Origin: Defluviitaleaceae bacterium
GTDB lineage: Bacteria > Bacillota > Clostridia > Lachnospirales > WQUN01
Direction: 5' to 3'
Assembly (NCBI GenBank): GCA_009786535.1
Contig: WQRX01000039.1
Location: 1 to 33,156, forward strand
DNA length: 33,156 bases
Part shown: piece by piece, positions 8,114 through 15,406 of the stretch
Layout: each line of letters opens with the position of its first letter
How positions within the stretch are numbered: position 1 is the first letter of the stretch
Translations under genes and position numbers: made by a program
Notes under the pieces: generated by a model
What the model was told of the DNA's origin: nothing
The model's database searches: none
What the model saw: only the letters and a program-made list of their open reading frames with translations

Positions 8114-8139
8114 ACACTTTTGTGGTATTGCAGTATAAT
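8111..8139 (+). promoter_or_regulatory. Sigma-A type promoter of mutS2
   Basis: TTAACA at 8111-8116 (one mismatch to TTGACA) is followed by a 17-base spacer and a perfect TATAAT at 8134-8139. Transcription should start near 8146, giving a ~40-base leader to the mutS2 ATG. It overlaps the sigma-28 promoter of fliD on the other strand by three bases, so the two polymerases could exclude each other. Confidence 0.8.
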
Positions 8140-8184
8140 GGGCGCAGATTTCTTAGAAAAAGCAACAAAAAGGACGTGTTTTAT

Positions 8185-10560
8185 ATGAACGCAAAAGCCT
8201 TAAATACACTGGAATTTTATAAAATAACGGAGATGCTCAGCGCGCGTGCGGTTTCGCCAATGGGCAAAAAAATGGCAGCGGAACTAGTGCCTTCCAATGA
8301 TATATCGGACATTCACATAGCGCAGGAGCAGACCACCGCGGCAACGGGTTTTATTTTGCGCAAGGGCAGTCTTCCTTTAGGCGGGCTTGCGGATATCCGC
8401 ACATCGGTAACACGGGCAGCGGCGGGCGGCACATTATTTATTGAAGATTTGCTTCACGTGTGCGATTTTTTATACGTATGCGGCAAAGTAATTACGTATG
8501 GCAATGAAAAGGGAGCGGAAACCTGCCTAGCCCCTTATTTTGACGGCATTCAAACGGCGGACACCGTAGAGCGCGAAATTAGCCGCTGTATAAAATCGGC
8601 TACGGAAATTGCGGATTCTGCCTCGCCTAAGCTGGCAGACATTCGGCGCAATATCAAGCAGTCCCACGACAAAGTGCGCGAGCAATTACAGGGCATTATT
8701 CGCAGCGAGCAATATAAAAATATGCTGCAAGACCCCATTGTTACCCTGCGGGGCGACCGCTTCTGCGTACCTGTAAAGGCGGAACACCGCACGGCGTTTC
8801 CGGGTATGGTGCATGACCAGTCATCCAGCGGGCAAACGCTTTTCATGGAACCGCTGAGCGTGGTAGAGCGCAATAACAAAATTAAGGAATTGCATTTTGA
8901 AGAAAAACGGGAAGAAGAACGCATTCTGGCAAAATTGTCGGGCTTGGTCGCGGGCGAGGCGGAATTGCTTAACGCCAACATGGGGCTGCTCACGCATCTC
9001 GATTTTGTGTTTGCCAAAGGCGAGCTTGCCCTAGCCATGAAGGCAAGTGAACCAAAGTTTAACAGCAATGGCTACATTAATATCCGCAAGGGGCGGCACC
9101 CCTTGTTAAACCCCGACCGCGTAGTACCCACGGATATTTATTTAGGCAACGAATTTTCCATGCTGCTCATTACAGGACCAAATACGGGGGGCAAAACGGT
9201 AACGCTTAAAACCGTTGGGCTTTTTACCTGTATGGGGCAAGCGGGGCTGCATATCCCCGCCTTTGACAATAGCGAGCTTGCGGTTTTTGATGAAGTTTTT
9301 GCCGATATCGGCGACGAGCAATCCATTGAGCAGAGCTTAAGTACCTTCTCCTCACATTTGAGCAATATCGTGGGCATTTTGAAGGAAATTTCTTCGGCGA
9401 AAGCCCCTAACTCGCTGGTATTAATGGACGAACTTGGCGCGGGTACAGACCCAACGGAGGGCGCGGCGCTTGCCATTTCTATTTTGCAATATCTGCACAC
9501 CTATGGTATCCGCACGGTGGTGACCACCCATTACAGCGAGTTAAAGCTGTATGCGCTTTCTACAGCGGGGGTAGAAAACGCAAGCTGCGAATTTGATGTG
9601 GAAACCCTGCGCCCCACCTATCGCTTACTCATTGGCATTCCGGGCAAGTCGAATGCCTTTGCCATTGCCCGACGGTTGGGACTTTCCGCAGATATTATCG
9701 ACGGCGCGCGGGGCGTACTTTCGCAGAAGGACGCGCGCTTCGAAGATTTAATCACCGACCTGGAAGCGGGCAAAAAACAAGCCATCATAGAACAGGAACG
9801 TGCAGAGTCCTTCCGCCGTGACGCAGAACGACTGCGCGCCGACACGGAGCGCCAGCAGGAAAAATTAAACACGCAGCGCGAAAAAATCCTTAACGCCGCC
9901 CGCGCCGAGGCACAGGAAACCTTACGCAGGGCGAAAATAGACGCCGAGGCATTGCTCGTTGAAATGAAAAAATCCCTCAATTCCGCGAAGGACATTGAGG
10001 GAACGCGCAACGCAATGCGCAACGCGCTTAGCGAAATGGAGGCAAATCTTTCCGCTTCTTTGGGCGCGGCAGACAAACCCCGGCGCACTCCGCCCGCCAA
10101 TTTGCGCAAGGGAGACAAGGTACACGTGCATTCCATTAACCAAGACGGCACGGTGCTGGTACCCCCCAACGCAACGGGCGAAGTCCTTATTCAAGCGGGC
10201 ATCATGCAAATGAAGGTACAGCTTAACGACCTGTCGCTGGTAGATGACAGCAGCGGCAAATCGTTTGTAAAAGCCCGCGAAGGCGGAACACTTTCACGCA
10301 CGGCAAAGTCGCGCACCATTTCCCCCGAAATTGACCTGCGGGGCATGACCCCCGAGGAAGCCACGGAGAAAACCGACAAATACCTCGACGATGCCTTCCT
10401 TGCAAGCTTATCACAGGTCACCGTCATTCACGGAAAAGGTACCGGCGCGGTACGCAATGCCGTGCATGTGCTTTTAAAGCGCCACGCTCACGTAAAGGAT
10501 TTCCGCTTAGGGAAATACGGCGAGGGCGAAACGGGGGTTACGGTAGTGACGTTGAAGTAG
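8185..10560 (+). CDS. mutS2: Endonuclease MutS2
   Basis: MutS2 is a MutS-like ATPase with a C-terminal Smr nuclease domain, known for suppressing recombination and, in Bacillus, for acting on collided ribosomes. The ATG at 8185 (AAAGGACG upstream) gives 791 residues, the usual length; an upstream in-frame GTG at 8083 would lie before the promoter. Walker A is TGPNTGGKT (about 329-337) and Walker B is LVLMDELGAGTDPTEG (about 411-426). A long charged coiled coil follows (about 520-630). The Smr domain runs from about 715 to the end, with DLRGMTPEEA and the conserved VIHGKGTGAVR. It ends 4 bases from the convergent CheW-like gene, with no obvious terminator between. Confidence 0.95.
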   Translation: MNAKALNTLEFYKITEMLSARAVSPMGKKMAAELVPSNDISDIHIAQEQTTAATGFILRKGSLPLGGLADIRTSVTRAAAGGTLFIEDLLHVCDFLYVCGKVITYGNEKGAETCLAPYFDGIQTADTVEREISRCIKSATEIADSASPKLADIRRNIKQSHDKVREQLQGIIRSEQYKNMLQDPIVTLRGDRFCVPVKAEHRTAFPGMVHDQSSSGQTLFMEPLSVVERNNKIKELHFEEKREEERILAKLSGLVAGEAELLNANMGLLTHLDFVFAKGELALAMKASEPKFNSNGYINIRKGRHPLLNPDRVVPTDIYLGNEFSMLLITGPNTGGKTVTLKTVGLFTCMGQAGLHIPAFDNSELAVFDEVFADIGDEQSIEQSLSTFSSHLSNIVGILKEISSAKAPNSLVLMDELGAGTDPTEGAALAISILQYLHTYGIRTVVTTHYSELKLYALSTAGVENASCEFDVETLRPTYRLLIGIPGKSNAFAIARRLGLSADIIDGARGVLSQKDARFEDLITDLEAGKKQAIIEQERAESFRRDAERLRADTERQQEKLNTQREKILNAARAEAQETLRRAKIDAEALLVEMKKSLNSAKDIEGTRNAMRNALSEMEANLSASLGAADKPRRTPPANLRKGDKVHVHSINQDGTVLVPPNATGEVLIQAGIMQMKVQLNDLSLVDDSSGKSFVKAREGGTLSRTAKSRTISPEIDLRGMTPEEATEKTDKYLDDAFLASLSQVTVIHGKGTGAVRNAVHVLLKRHAHVKDFRLGKYGEGETGVTVVTLK

Positions 10561-10564
10561 GGCT

Positions 10565-11413
10565 TTAATCTTTCAATCCATCCCAATCTACAAAAACGAC
10601 GCGTTCCCCGCCGACAAGTTCCCAGCATTCGCGGATATATGCATGAAAGGGATGGCATTCATCGGGTGTTACGGGCGTTCCCTTGGGGGAATATAATAAA
10701 CCGAGCGTCAAATCATCAATTGGGATAGCGCGCCAATTTTTTTCGCCTAAATCGAAAATAATTACAGGGCGCCACGTTTCGCCTTCGGGCGCGATGTTAA
10801 ACCGGGTGGGCGGCGCGGTGAGGTGCAGTTTTTTGTGTACGTTGATTATGGGGATTTCTACGCCGCGCAAAGTAAGGCTTGGGGCTTCTGATGCCGATGC
10901 GTATTGGTAGGAAACTTCGGCTATATTATACATATTTTCGATGAGCCACCGGTCGCCGATTTTGAATAGCAGGAAATTTTCGCAGGATTCGGCTTTCAGC
11001 GGTTGGGCAAGCTCGGGAATTGGGGCTTGTCTGGCAAAATTGTCGGTGAGCGCTTCCAATGCATTGGCAATGGTACGCAGGTCATCGGTGAAAACCGCCA
11101 TGCTCTTTGGAATATTAAATTCCATGCTTTTTTTCACGCCGTGAATCGTTTCAAGATACGCGTTAACAGACAGGAATTTCAACTGTAACGCCAGCTTTGC
11201 AAGGTCGGCAAGGTCGCTTTCGCCGTTATCAAAAAGCAAGCGGGCGGTTAAGTCCTCCAGCGTATTTGCTACCAATCGTGCTTCATGGGCTACCATGGCG
11301 TAACCGCGCCCGTGTTCTCCCGCGCGGGCAGCTTCTTGGCGCAGGGTGGTTGATAGTGTCCACAATTTTTGTGCGTAGCGGTCGATGAGCCAAATTTTTT
11401 TCTCGGTTTTCAT
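10565..11413 (-). CDS. Chemoreceptor-tip-like / CheW hybrid signalling protein
   Basis: This is a 282-residue soluble protein without membrane segments. Residues 26-49 read QEAARAGEHGRGYAMVAHEA followed by RLVA, almost the chemoreceptor (MCP) hairpin-tip consensus EAARAGExGRGFAVVAxEVRxLA that contacts CheA and CheW. Residues about 66-125 look like a second, degenerate copy of the same hairpin (LALQLKFLSVNAYLETI ... SMAVFTDDLRTIANAL). Residues about 144-276 resemble a CheW domain (ENFLLFKIGDRWLIE, TLRGVEIPIINVHKKL, VIIFDLGEKNWRAIPID). An ordinary CheW has no receptor segment, so this looks like a cytosolic receptor-adaptor hybrid. It starts 1 base after a sigma-factor gene, with GGAGG overlapping that stop. 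Partner kinase and stimulus are unknown. Confidence 0.72.
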   Translation of the reverse strand: MKTEKKIWLIDRYAQKLWTLSTTLRQEAARAGEHGRGYAMVAHEARLVANTLEDLTARLLFDNGESDLADLAKLALQLKFLSVNAYLETIHGVKKSMEFNIPKSMAVFTDDLRTIANALEALTDNFARQAPIPELAQPLKAESCENFLLFKIGDRWLIENMYNIAEVSYQYASASEAPSLTLRGVEIPIINVHKKLHLTAPPTRFNIAPEGETWRPVIIFDLGEKNWRAIPIDDLTLGLLYSPKGTPVTPDECHPFHAYIRECWELVGGERVVFVDWDGLKD

Positions 11414-11414
11414 G

Positions 11415-11912
11415 TTAGTTCCTCCAATCCATAAATAGGGGGCGCAGCTTTTCCAACGCCCTGCGGTGATGCGTAAGCACGGTATTTAATTTAATCCCAT
11501 GGCGTTCGCTTATTTCGCGGAAGGTATAATCGCCGTAATAGCGCTCGTGCACAATGGTGCGCTCCATTTCTTTCAGCGTTTGCAGCGATGCTATAATTGC
11601 CGCCGTATCTTCGGCGCGCGTTATTTCTTCTACGAAATCGCTTTCGTCAATAAGCGGGATATCGGGTGTTAAAGCAATGCAAATATTGCCTTCATTGTCA
11701 TGCTTATGAAAAATTTTATAAGCCCCGCGAATGCACGCCGCAGATAAATAGCCAAAGTTATACAACGCAGATGCAAATTTCGGCGAATTTGCAACATCTA
11801 AAAACGCTTGGTTTACGATATCCTCCGCAACATTGCCGATACCTTGCCGCGTATAAAATTTTTTGCGTACATACGCGATGAGCTTTGCCCGAAGGTCACT
11901 TATATTTTCCAT
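11415..11912 (-). CDS. RNA polymerase sigma-70 family (ECF-like) sigma factor
   Basis: At 165 residues this is ECF size, with sigma region 2 in the N-terminal half (VAEDIVNQAFLDVAN, then a helix ending YKIFHKH) and a clear region 4 helix-turn-helix in the C-terminal half (LKEMERTIVHERYYGDYTF, then REISERHGIKLNTVLTHHRRALEKL). Region 2 is diverged. It should recruit RNA polymerase to a small regulon. No anti-sigma factor is adjacent; the co-transcribed partner is the receptor-tip/CheW hybrid, which may take that role or act separately. AAAGGAG precedes the ATG at 11912. Target promoters are not recognisable in the window. Confidence 0.82.
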   Translation of the reverse strand: MENISDLRAKLIAYVRKKFYTRQGIGNVAEDIVNQAFLDVANSPKFASALYNFGYLSAACIRGAYKIFHKHDNEGNICIALTPDIPLIDESDFVEEITRAEDTAAIIASLQTLKEMERTIVHERYYGDYTFREISERHGIKLNTVLTHHRRALEKLRPLFMDWRN

Positions 11913-12473
11913 ACCGTGCGGCTCCTTTCATTATGTAAAGGCGAGCAGGTAGCAGTTTTATTTCAGGGTGGGGTCAAAGGATTAAATACAAGAGCGCCTT
12001 CGGCAGTGGCGAAGACCGCCTTCGGCGACCCGCTTTTTTGAAAAAACGGGGCAAAAACTTTGACGTTGCGCTTGGCATGTTATTTGACGCTTACTCGGAA
12101 ACATCGTTTTACAAACCTACCCAAGCACCGCAAAGATGCTATTGGTTGCTGTGCCATTATTAATAATCGCGGCACGGCAACCGCACCCAAGCCCTGTATT
12201 TCGATGAAATTAACGCCTTCATACAAGGCGGGGATACAAGCTCGCTGTGGTTTACGTTTGGTTTAGTCCCTCACCGATGTAGTTCATTACCTTTTTTCTT
12301 AAATCCACACTATATGTCATGCGATGGTTACATCAAAATGATAGACTAATTTCACGTTAATTAACTATAGTTTTGTCCTGTTCGGGAAAGATGAAAAAGG
12401 CAAAGAAAAACGCCTAACCGCTGTGGAGTTAGGCGATATGGCGAATGTAAATGTGCCGGAGCATCTGTTAGGG
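11913..12473. other. Gene-poor stretch between sigma gene and rsmI
   Basis: This is the only stretch over 300 bases without an intact gene. It holds, in order, the upstream region and AAAGGAG of the sigma gene; a GC-rich patch at about 11990-12030 with CGCCTTCGGC occurring twice and self-complementary CTTCG/CGAAG arms; coding-like but interrupted reading frames on the plus strand (12020-12482); and the rsmI terminator at 12401-12435. No RNA gene, repeat array or mobile-element end is evident. Confidence 0.6.
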
Positions 12474-12482
12474 CTACGGTAA
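12020..12482 (+). pseudogene. Degenerate coding remnant, unknown product
   Basis: Frame 2 of the plus strand is protein-like from about 12032 to 12349 (NFDVALGMLFDAYSETSFYK, then QALYFDEINAFIQGGDTSSL) but is broken by a TAA at 12161-12163. From 12345 a different frame (0) carries on with YSFVLFGKDEKGKEKRLTAV and VNVPEHLLGLR to a stop at 12480-12482, overlapping the last codons of rsmI. There is no start codon with a ribosome binding site. The composition looks like real protein rather than chance, which suggests a decayed gene with at least one stop and one frameshift. Part of the last piece coincides with the rsmI terminator, so that piece could be fortuitous. The parent family is not recognised. 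Confidence 0.4.
12401..12435 (-). terminator. Intrinsic terminator of the rsmI unit
   Basis: On the minus strand an 8-bp stem, CGCCTAAC/GTTAGGCG (12428-12435 with 12411-12418), with a 9-base loop is followed directly by TTTTTCTTTG (12401-12410). It lies about 40 bases past the rsmI stop. This is the clearest stem plus U-run in the window. Confidence 0.85.
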
Positions 12483-13337
12483 AATTAATAATTCTTTTAA
12501 CCGCAGTGCGGCGTTGTATATATCTTTTTTCTTTCGCCGTTCGGGCATGGCTCGGAGTTGTGCCGATGCGTTTTTTAGGTCGCAGCCTTGTTTTACCATA
12601 ATATCAATAAGCTGTGCTTCTAAGGATAACTCGTCTTGCGGCGGGGCTTCGGTTTGTAATGGCGGGGGTACAATTACGCAGGTGTATTCGCCCTTTTGCG
12701 CAGCGGGGTTTTCGTTTAGCAAAGCGCAAACTTGTGTGGGTGTACCGCGGTAGGTGCGTTCAAATTTTTTGGTAAGGTCGTTGCACAGACATAACTGTGC
12801 GGTGGGGGCGTTTTCTTCTAAGAACGCAAGCGTTGCGGTAATGCGCTTGGGCGATTCGTAAAAAACGGCGGGGTGCGCCCACGTGGTAATGTCGGCAAGC
12901 ATAGCAAGCTGCTCGGTCTTCTTCCGCGGAAAAAAGCCGACAAAAGCAAACCGCGTTGCATCAAACCCCGAGACAGACATTGCAGCAACCACAGCACTTG
13001 CCCCGCAAACGGGATTGACGGAAATGCCCGCATCGGCGGCTTTGCGTATTAGCTTATACCCGGGGTCGGATATGCAGGGCGTACCCGCGTCGCTGATAAG
13101 CGCCACAGTTTGCCCGCATTCCAACGCGCGGATAAAAAAATCCCCTTGCTTTTCCTCGTTAAACGTATGGCAGGAATACAGGGGGGTTTTTATACCAAAG
13201 TGCGAAAATAACGCACGGCTATGACGCGTATCTTCCGCCGCGGCAAGGTCGGCCTCGCTTAGCGTGGTGATGGCGCGGGGTGTCATTTCTTGCAAATTGC
13301 CGATGGGCGTTGCCACTACATACAGCGTGCCTTTCAT
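12474..13337 (-). CDS. rsmI: 16S rRNA (cytidine-1402-2'-O)-methyltransferase RsmI
   Basis: RsmI adds the 2'-O-methyl group on C1402 in the decoding centre of 16S rRNA, using SAM. The 287-residue protein has the family start GTLYVVATPIGNLQEMTPRA, the AEDTRHSRALFSHFGI segment, the SAM-site signature ALISDAGTPCISDPG (about 79-93), and FVGFFPRKK followed by the VFYESPKRI segment. Length and architecture (tetrapyrrole methylase fold) are normal. Its ATG overlaps the stop of the upstream coiled-coil gene (ATGA), so the two are translationally coupled. A strong terminator follows. Confidence 0.95.
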   Translation of the reverse strand: MKGTLYVVATPIGNLQEMTPRAITTLSEADLAAAEDTRHSRALFSHFGIKTPLYSCHTFNEEKQGDFFIRALECGQTVALISDAGTPCISDPGYKLIRKAADAGISVNPVCGASAVVAAMSVSGFDATRFAFVGFFPRKKTEQLAMLADITTWAHPAVFYESPKRITATLAFLEENAPTAQLCLCNDLTKKFERTYRGTPTQVCALLNENPAAQKGEYTCVIVPPPLQTEAPPQDELSLEAQLIDIMVKQGCDLKNASAQLRAMPERRKKKDIYNAALRLKELLILP

Positions 13338-13945
13338 AGCACTACGTCCATAGCGGGTGCGCCGCCGGAAGCATCGCCCATTGTACCTGCAACGCCGCCT
13401 ACATCAAAGGAAACCGCTGCGCCAAGCCCCGCGATATTAGGCATAGGTGCGGGCGAAGAAGGTAGCCCCAGCGGGTGGTGCGGGTTAAACCCGCCTTCGC
13501 CGGCGGGGTATAACATGTCGCGCCGAATGCGTACGGAATTTTCTTGCATATCCCGTTGGCGGCGGCGCCGTTCTTGACGGCATTCGTCACGCCGTGCGCG
13601 GCGCTCTTCTTCCACTGCGCGCTCACGCCGCCGTATTGCCGTAATTTGTCGGTCAATTTTGTCAATTTGCATCTTTACCGTTGCAAGCATTGCGTCCCGC
13701 GTGCGCGGTTCAACGTCTGTGACGGCGGCGACTTCTGCCAATTTTGCCATTACCCGCCGCCGCATGGCAAGTGCGGTACGCAGTGTATCCGTATTGCTTA
13801 ACCGAACCGTACCCACGCGCGGTTTATTATTGCGCCGCTGGTTTTGCTGCGCTTGTTGTGCTTTGTTATGCGCTTCAAATAACTGCGCCGTAATTCCGCC
13901 GCGCTTTTGCTGCTTGTTTTCGTTTTTATTCCATTGGATAATCAT
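13334..13945 (-). CDS. Basic coiled-coil protein, unknown function
   Basis: I do not recognise this protein of about 203 residues. The ATG at 13945 is preferred to one at 13963 because AAAGGGTGG lies at the right distance before it. The N-terminal part is Gln/Asn/Arg-rich (AQQAQQNQRRNNKPR). Residues about 60-150 are helical and very arginine-rich (AIRRRERAVEEERRARRDEC, QERRRRQRD), probably a coiled coil that could bind nucleic acid or ribosomes. The last ~50 residues are Gly/Pro/Ala-rich and look disordered. It overlaps rsmI by 4 bases, so its product is made together with the rRNA methylase. It is divergent from an AT-hook gene across only ~85 bases. Confidence 0.6.
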   Translation of the reverse strand: MIIQWNKNENKQQKRGGITAQLFEAHNKAQQAQQNQRRNNKPRVGTVRLSNTDTLRTALAMRRRVMAKLAEVAAVTDVEPRTRDAMLATVKMQIDKIDRQITAIRRRERAVEEERRARRDECRQERRRRQRDMQENSVRIRRDMLYPAGEGGFNPHHPLGLPSSPAPMPNIAGLGAAVSFDVGGVAGTMGDASGGAPAMDVVL

Positions 13946-14030
13946 TTTTCGCCACCCTTTCATAATCTTTATCGAGTTTTAATTAATAATATGTTAATAT
14001 AAAATCACAAAAACGACAAAGGAGCGCACT

Positions 14031-14684
14031 ATGGCCGGGATATCAAAAATTGTTGACGACCGTATAGAGCAGTTACGGCGCGAAAAAATGGAGCTTGACG
14101 CAATGCGCACGCGGTTAGAAGAGCGCGAAGCACAGCTAATTGGGCGCGAAACGCGCCTTACCGAGCAGGAAGCCGCAGCGCTTGCTATGCCCATTTCAAT
14201 CGCTGGTGATGAAAGCGACGCCCCCGCAAAGCGCAAACGGGGCCGCCCGCGTAAAGGGGAAAGCCCCAACCAACCGCCCGAGGGCAGCGACCTTTGGCGC
14301 AAGGCGCAAGCGGATATGGCAAAAATGCGTGCCGCGCAATTTATAGAATTGGCGGAAATTGAGAAGCAAAAAAGCGAGCTCTTGGACGCAATGCTTGCCG
14401 AAAAAGCCGAATTTATGGACATGCTGGCAAAAATGAAAATTGACAAGATGAAAGAGTTGGAAGAATATTTAGAAGCCTACCGCGAAGAATGCTTCGAAAA
14501 TATACAAAACGACCTGCAACGGCAAAAAGAACTTAACCGCCAGCGCCTAGCGGAAGCTCAAATAGATGAACCCGCTTCGCCCGTTAAAAAAGCGGCACCC
14601 AAAAAGCCCGCTGCAAAATCACCCACTAAGGTATCTGCAAAGCCCGTCGCTAAAGCGCCCGCCAAACGGAAAGCCAAGGCGTGA
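14031..14684 (+). CDS. Coiled-coil protein with AT-hook and histone-H1-like tail
   Basis: This 217-residue protein has three visible parts. Residues 1-50 form a charged helix (REKMELDAMRTRLEEREAQL). Residues 67-77, KRKRGRPRKGE, contain the core AT-hook RGRPRK that inserts into the minor groove of AT-rich DNA. A second long coiled coil spans about 90-175. Residues 184-217 are a Lys/Ala/Pro tail (PVKKAAPKKPAAKSP, VAKAPAKRKAKA) like histone H1 or the bacterial H1-like proteins. This predicts a nucleoid-associated, DNA-bridging protein, but no family assignment is made. AAAGGAG precedes the ATG. Its stop overlaps the GTG start of the glycosyltransferase gene (GTGA), which is unexpected company. 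Confidence 0.7.
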   Translation: MAGISKIVDDRIEQLRREKMELDAMRTRLEEREAQLIGRETRLTEQEAAALAMPISIAGDESDAPAKRKRGRPRKGESPNQPPEGSDLWRKAQADMAKMRAAQFIELAEIEKQKSELLDAMLAEKAEFMDMLAKMKIDKMKELEEYLEAYREECFENIQNDLQRQKELNRQRLAEAQIDEPASPVKKAAPKKPAAKSPTKVSAKPVAKAPAKRKAKA

Positions 14685-15397
14685 AAACTGTAAATGTCCT
14701 TGGCGTTGATTTCGCATCGCTAACCTTTGACGGAGCGCTTCAACTGTTGGAAACGTACCTTAACGAACCGCGCAACCATATCGTTGTTACCCCAAACCCC
14801 GAAGGGGTGATGCAGGCACGCCGCAACCCGCTGGTTGCAAACGCCTTCGCGCAAGCCGATTTGCGCCTTGCCGACGGTACGGGTATTGTGCTTGCGGCAC
14901 GGTATAATAAAACGCCGTTGCCCCAACGCGTGCGGGGAGTAGACATCACCTTCGCGTTGTTTGAACGGCTGGCAAAAAAGGGTACAGTTACGGCGTATTT
15001 TCTGGGGGGGGCGCAAGGTATCGCGGAAGAAGCGAAGCGCCGCATGGAGGAAAAATACGCAGGCTTGCAGGTTGTCGGTACACATCATGGTTTTTTCTCC
15101 GCCGAAGAAGAGGCAGAAGTTTTGGCGCAGATACAGGAAAAAAAGCCCGATATTTTACTCGTGTGTCTGGGTATGCCCCGCCAAGAAATTTGGGCAACAA
15201 CGCACCGTGATTTGCCCGTAAAAATTACCTTGTGCTTAGGCGGTACGCTGGATATTATGGCAGGCAATGTAAAGCTTGCACCCGCTGCGTGGCGTGCAAT
15301 GGGCTTGGAATGGTTGTACCGCTTACTCTCACAGCCTGCCCGCGCACGACGAATGTTAGACATTCCGCGTTTTATAAAAACAGTAATTACCCAATAG
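14681..15397 (+). CDS. tagA: WecG/TagA/CpsF family glycosyltransferase
   Basis: At 238 residues this GT26-family enzyme is of the type that transfers N-acetylmannosamine(uronic acid) to undecaprenyl-PP-GlcNAc in teichoic acid or surface polysaccharide synthesis. Landmarks are VVTPNPEGVMQARRNP, LRLADGTGIVLAARY, RVRGVDITFALF, FLGGAQGIAEEA, DILLVCLGMPRQEIW and the C-terminal RAMGLEWLYRLLSQPARARR. It is peripheral and cytosolic, associating with the membrane through the C-terminus. The start is GTG at 14681, overlapping the stop of the AT-hook gene. The exact sugar is not readable, so the symbol is by family. Confidence 0.9.
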   Translation: MKTVNVLGVDFASLTFDGALQLLETYLNEPRNHIVVTPNPEGVMQARRNPLVANAFAQADLRLADGTGIVLAARYNKTPLPQRVRGVDITFALFERLAKKGTVTAYFLGGAQGIAEEAKRRMEEKYAGLQVVGTHHGFFSAEEEAEVLAQIQEKKPDILLVCLGMPRQEIWATTHRDLPVKITLCLGGTLDIMAGNVKLAPAAWRAMGLEWLYRLLSQPARARRMLDIPRFIKTVITQ

Positions 15398-15406
15398 GGG
15401 GTACAC

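Noticed and set aside
8083..8184. N-terminal extension of MutS2 from GTG 8083
   Set aside because: It would begin before the mutS2 promoter, and the encoded segment does not resemble the MutS2 N-terminus, whereas ATG 8185 does and has a ribosome binding site.
9301..9312. GCCGATATCGGC, resembling a sigma-28 -10 box on both strands
   Set aside because: It lies inside mutS2, is a palindrome by codon chance, and has no TAAA 15 bases upstream on either strand.
9618..10169. 183-residue minus-strand ORF opposite mutS2
   Set aside because: It is Ser/Arg/Ala-rich in the way of an antisense shadow of a coiled-coil region, without start signals.
11913..12473. Small non-coding RNA in the gene-poor stretch
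   Set aside because: Apart from the rsmI terminator there is no promoter-terminator pair facing the same way, and the codon-like content argues for gene remnants.
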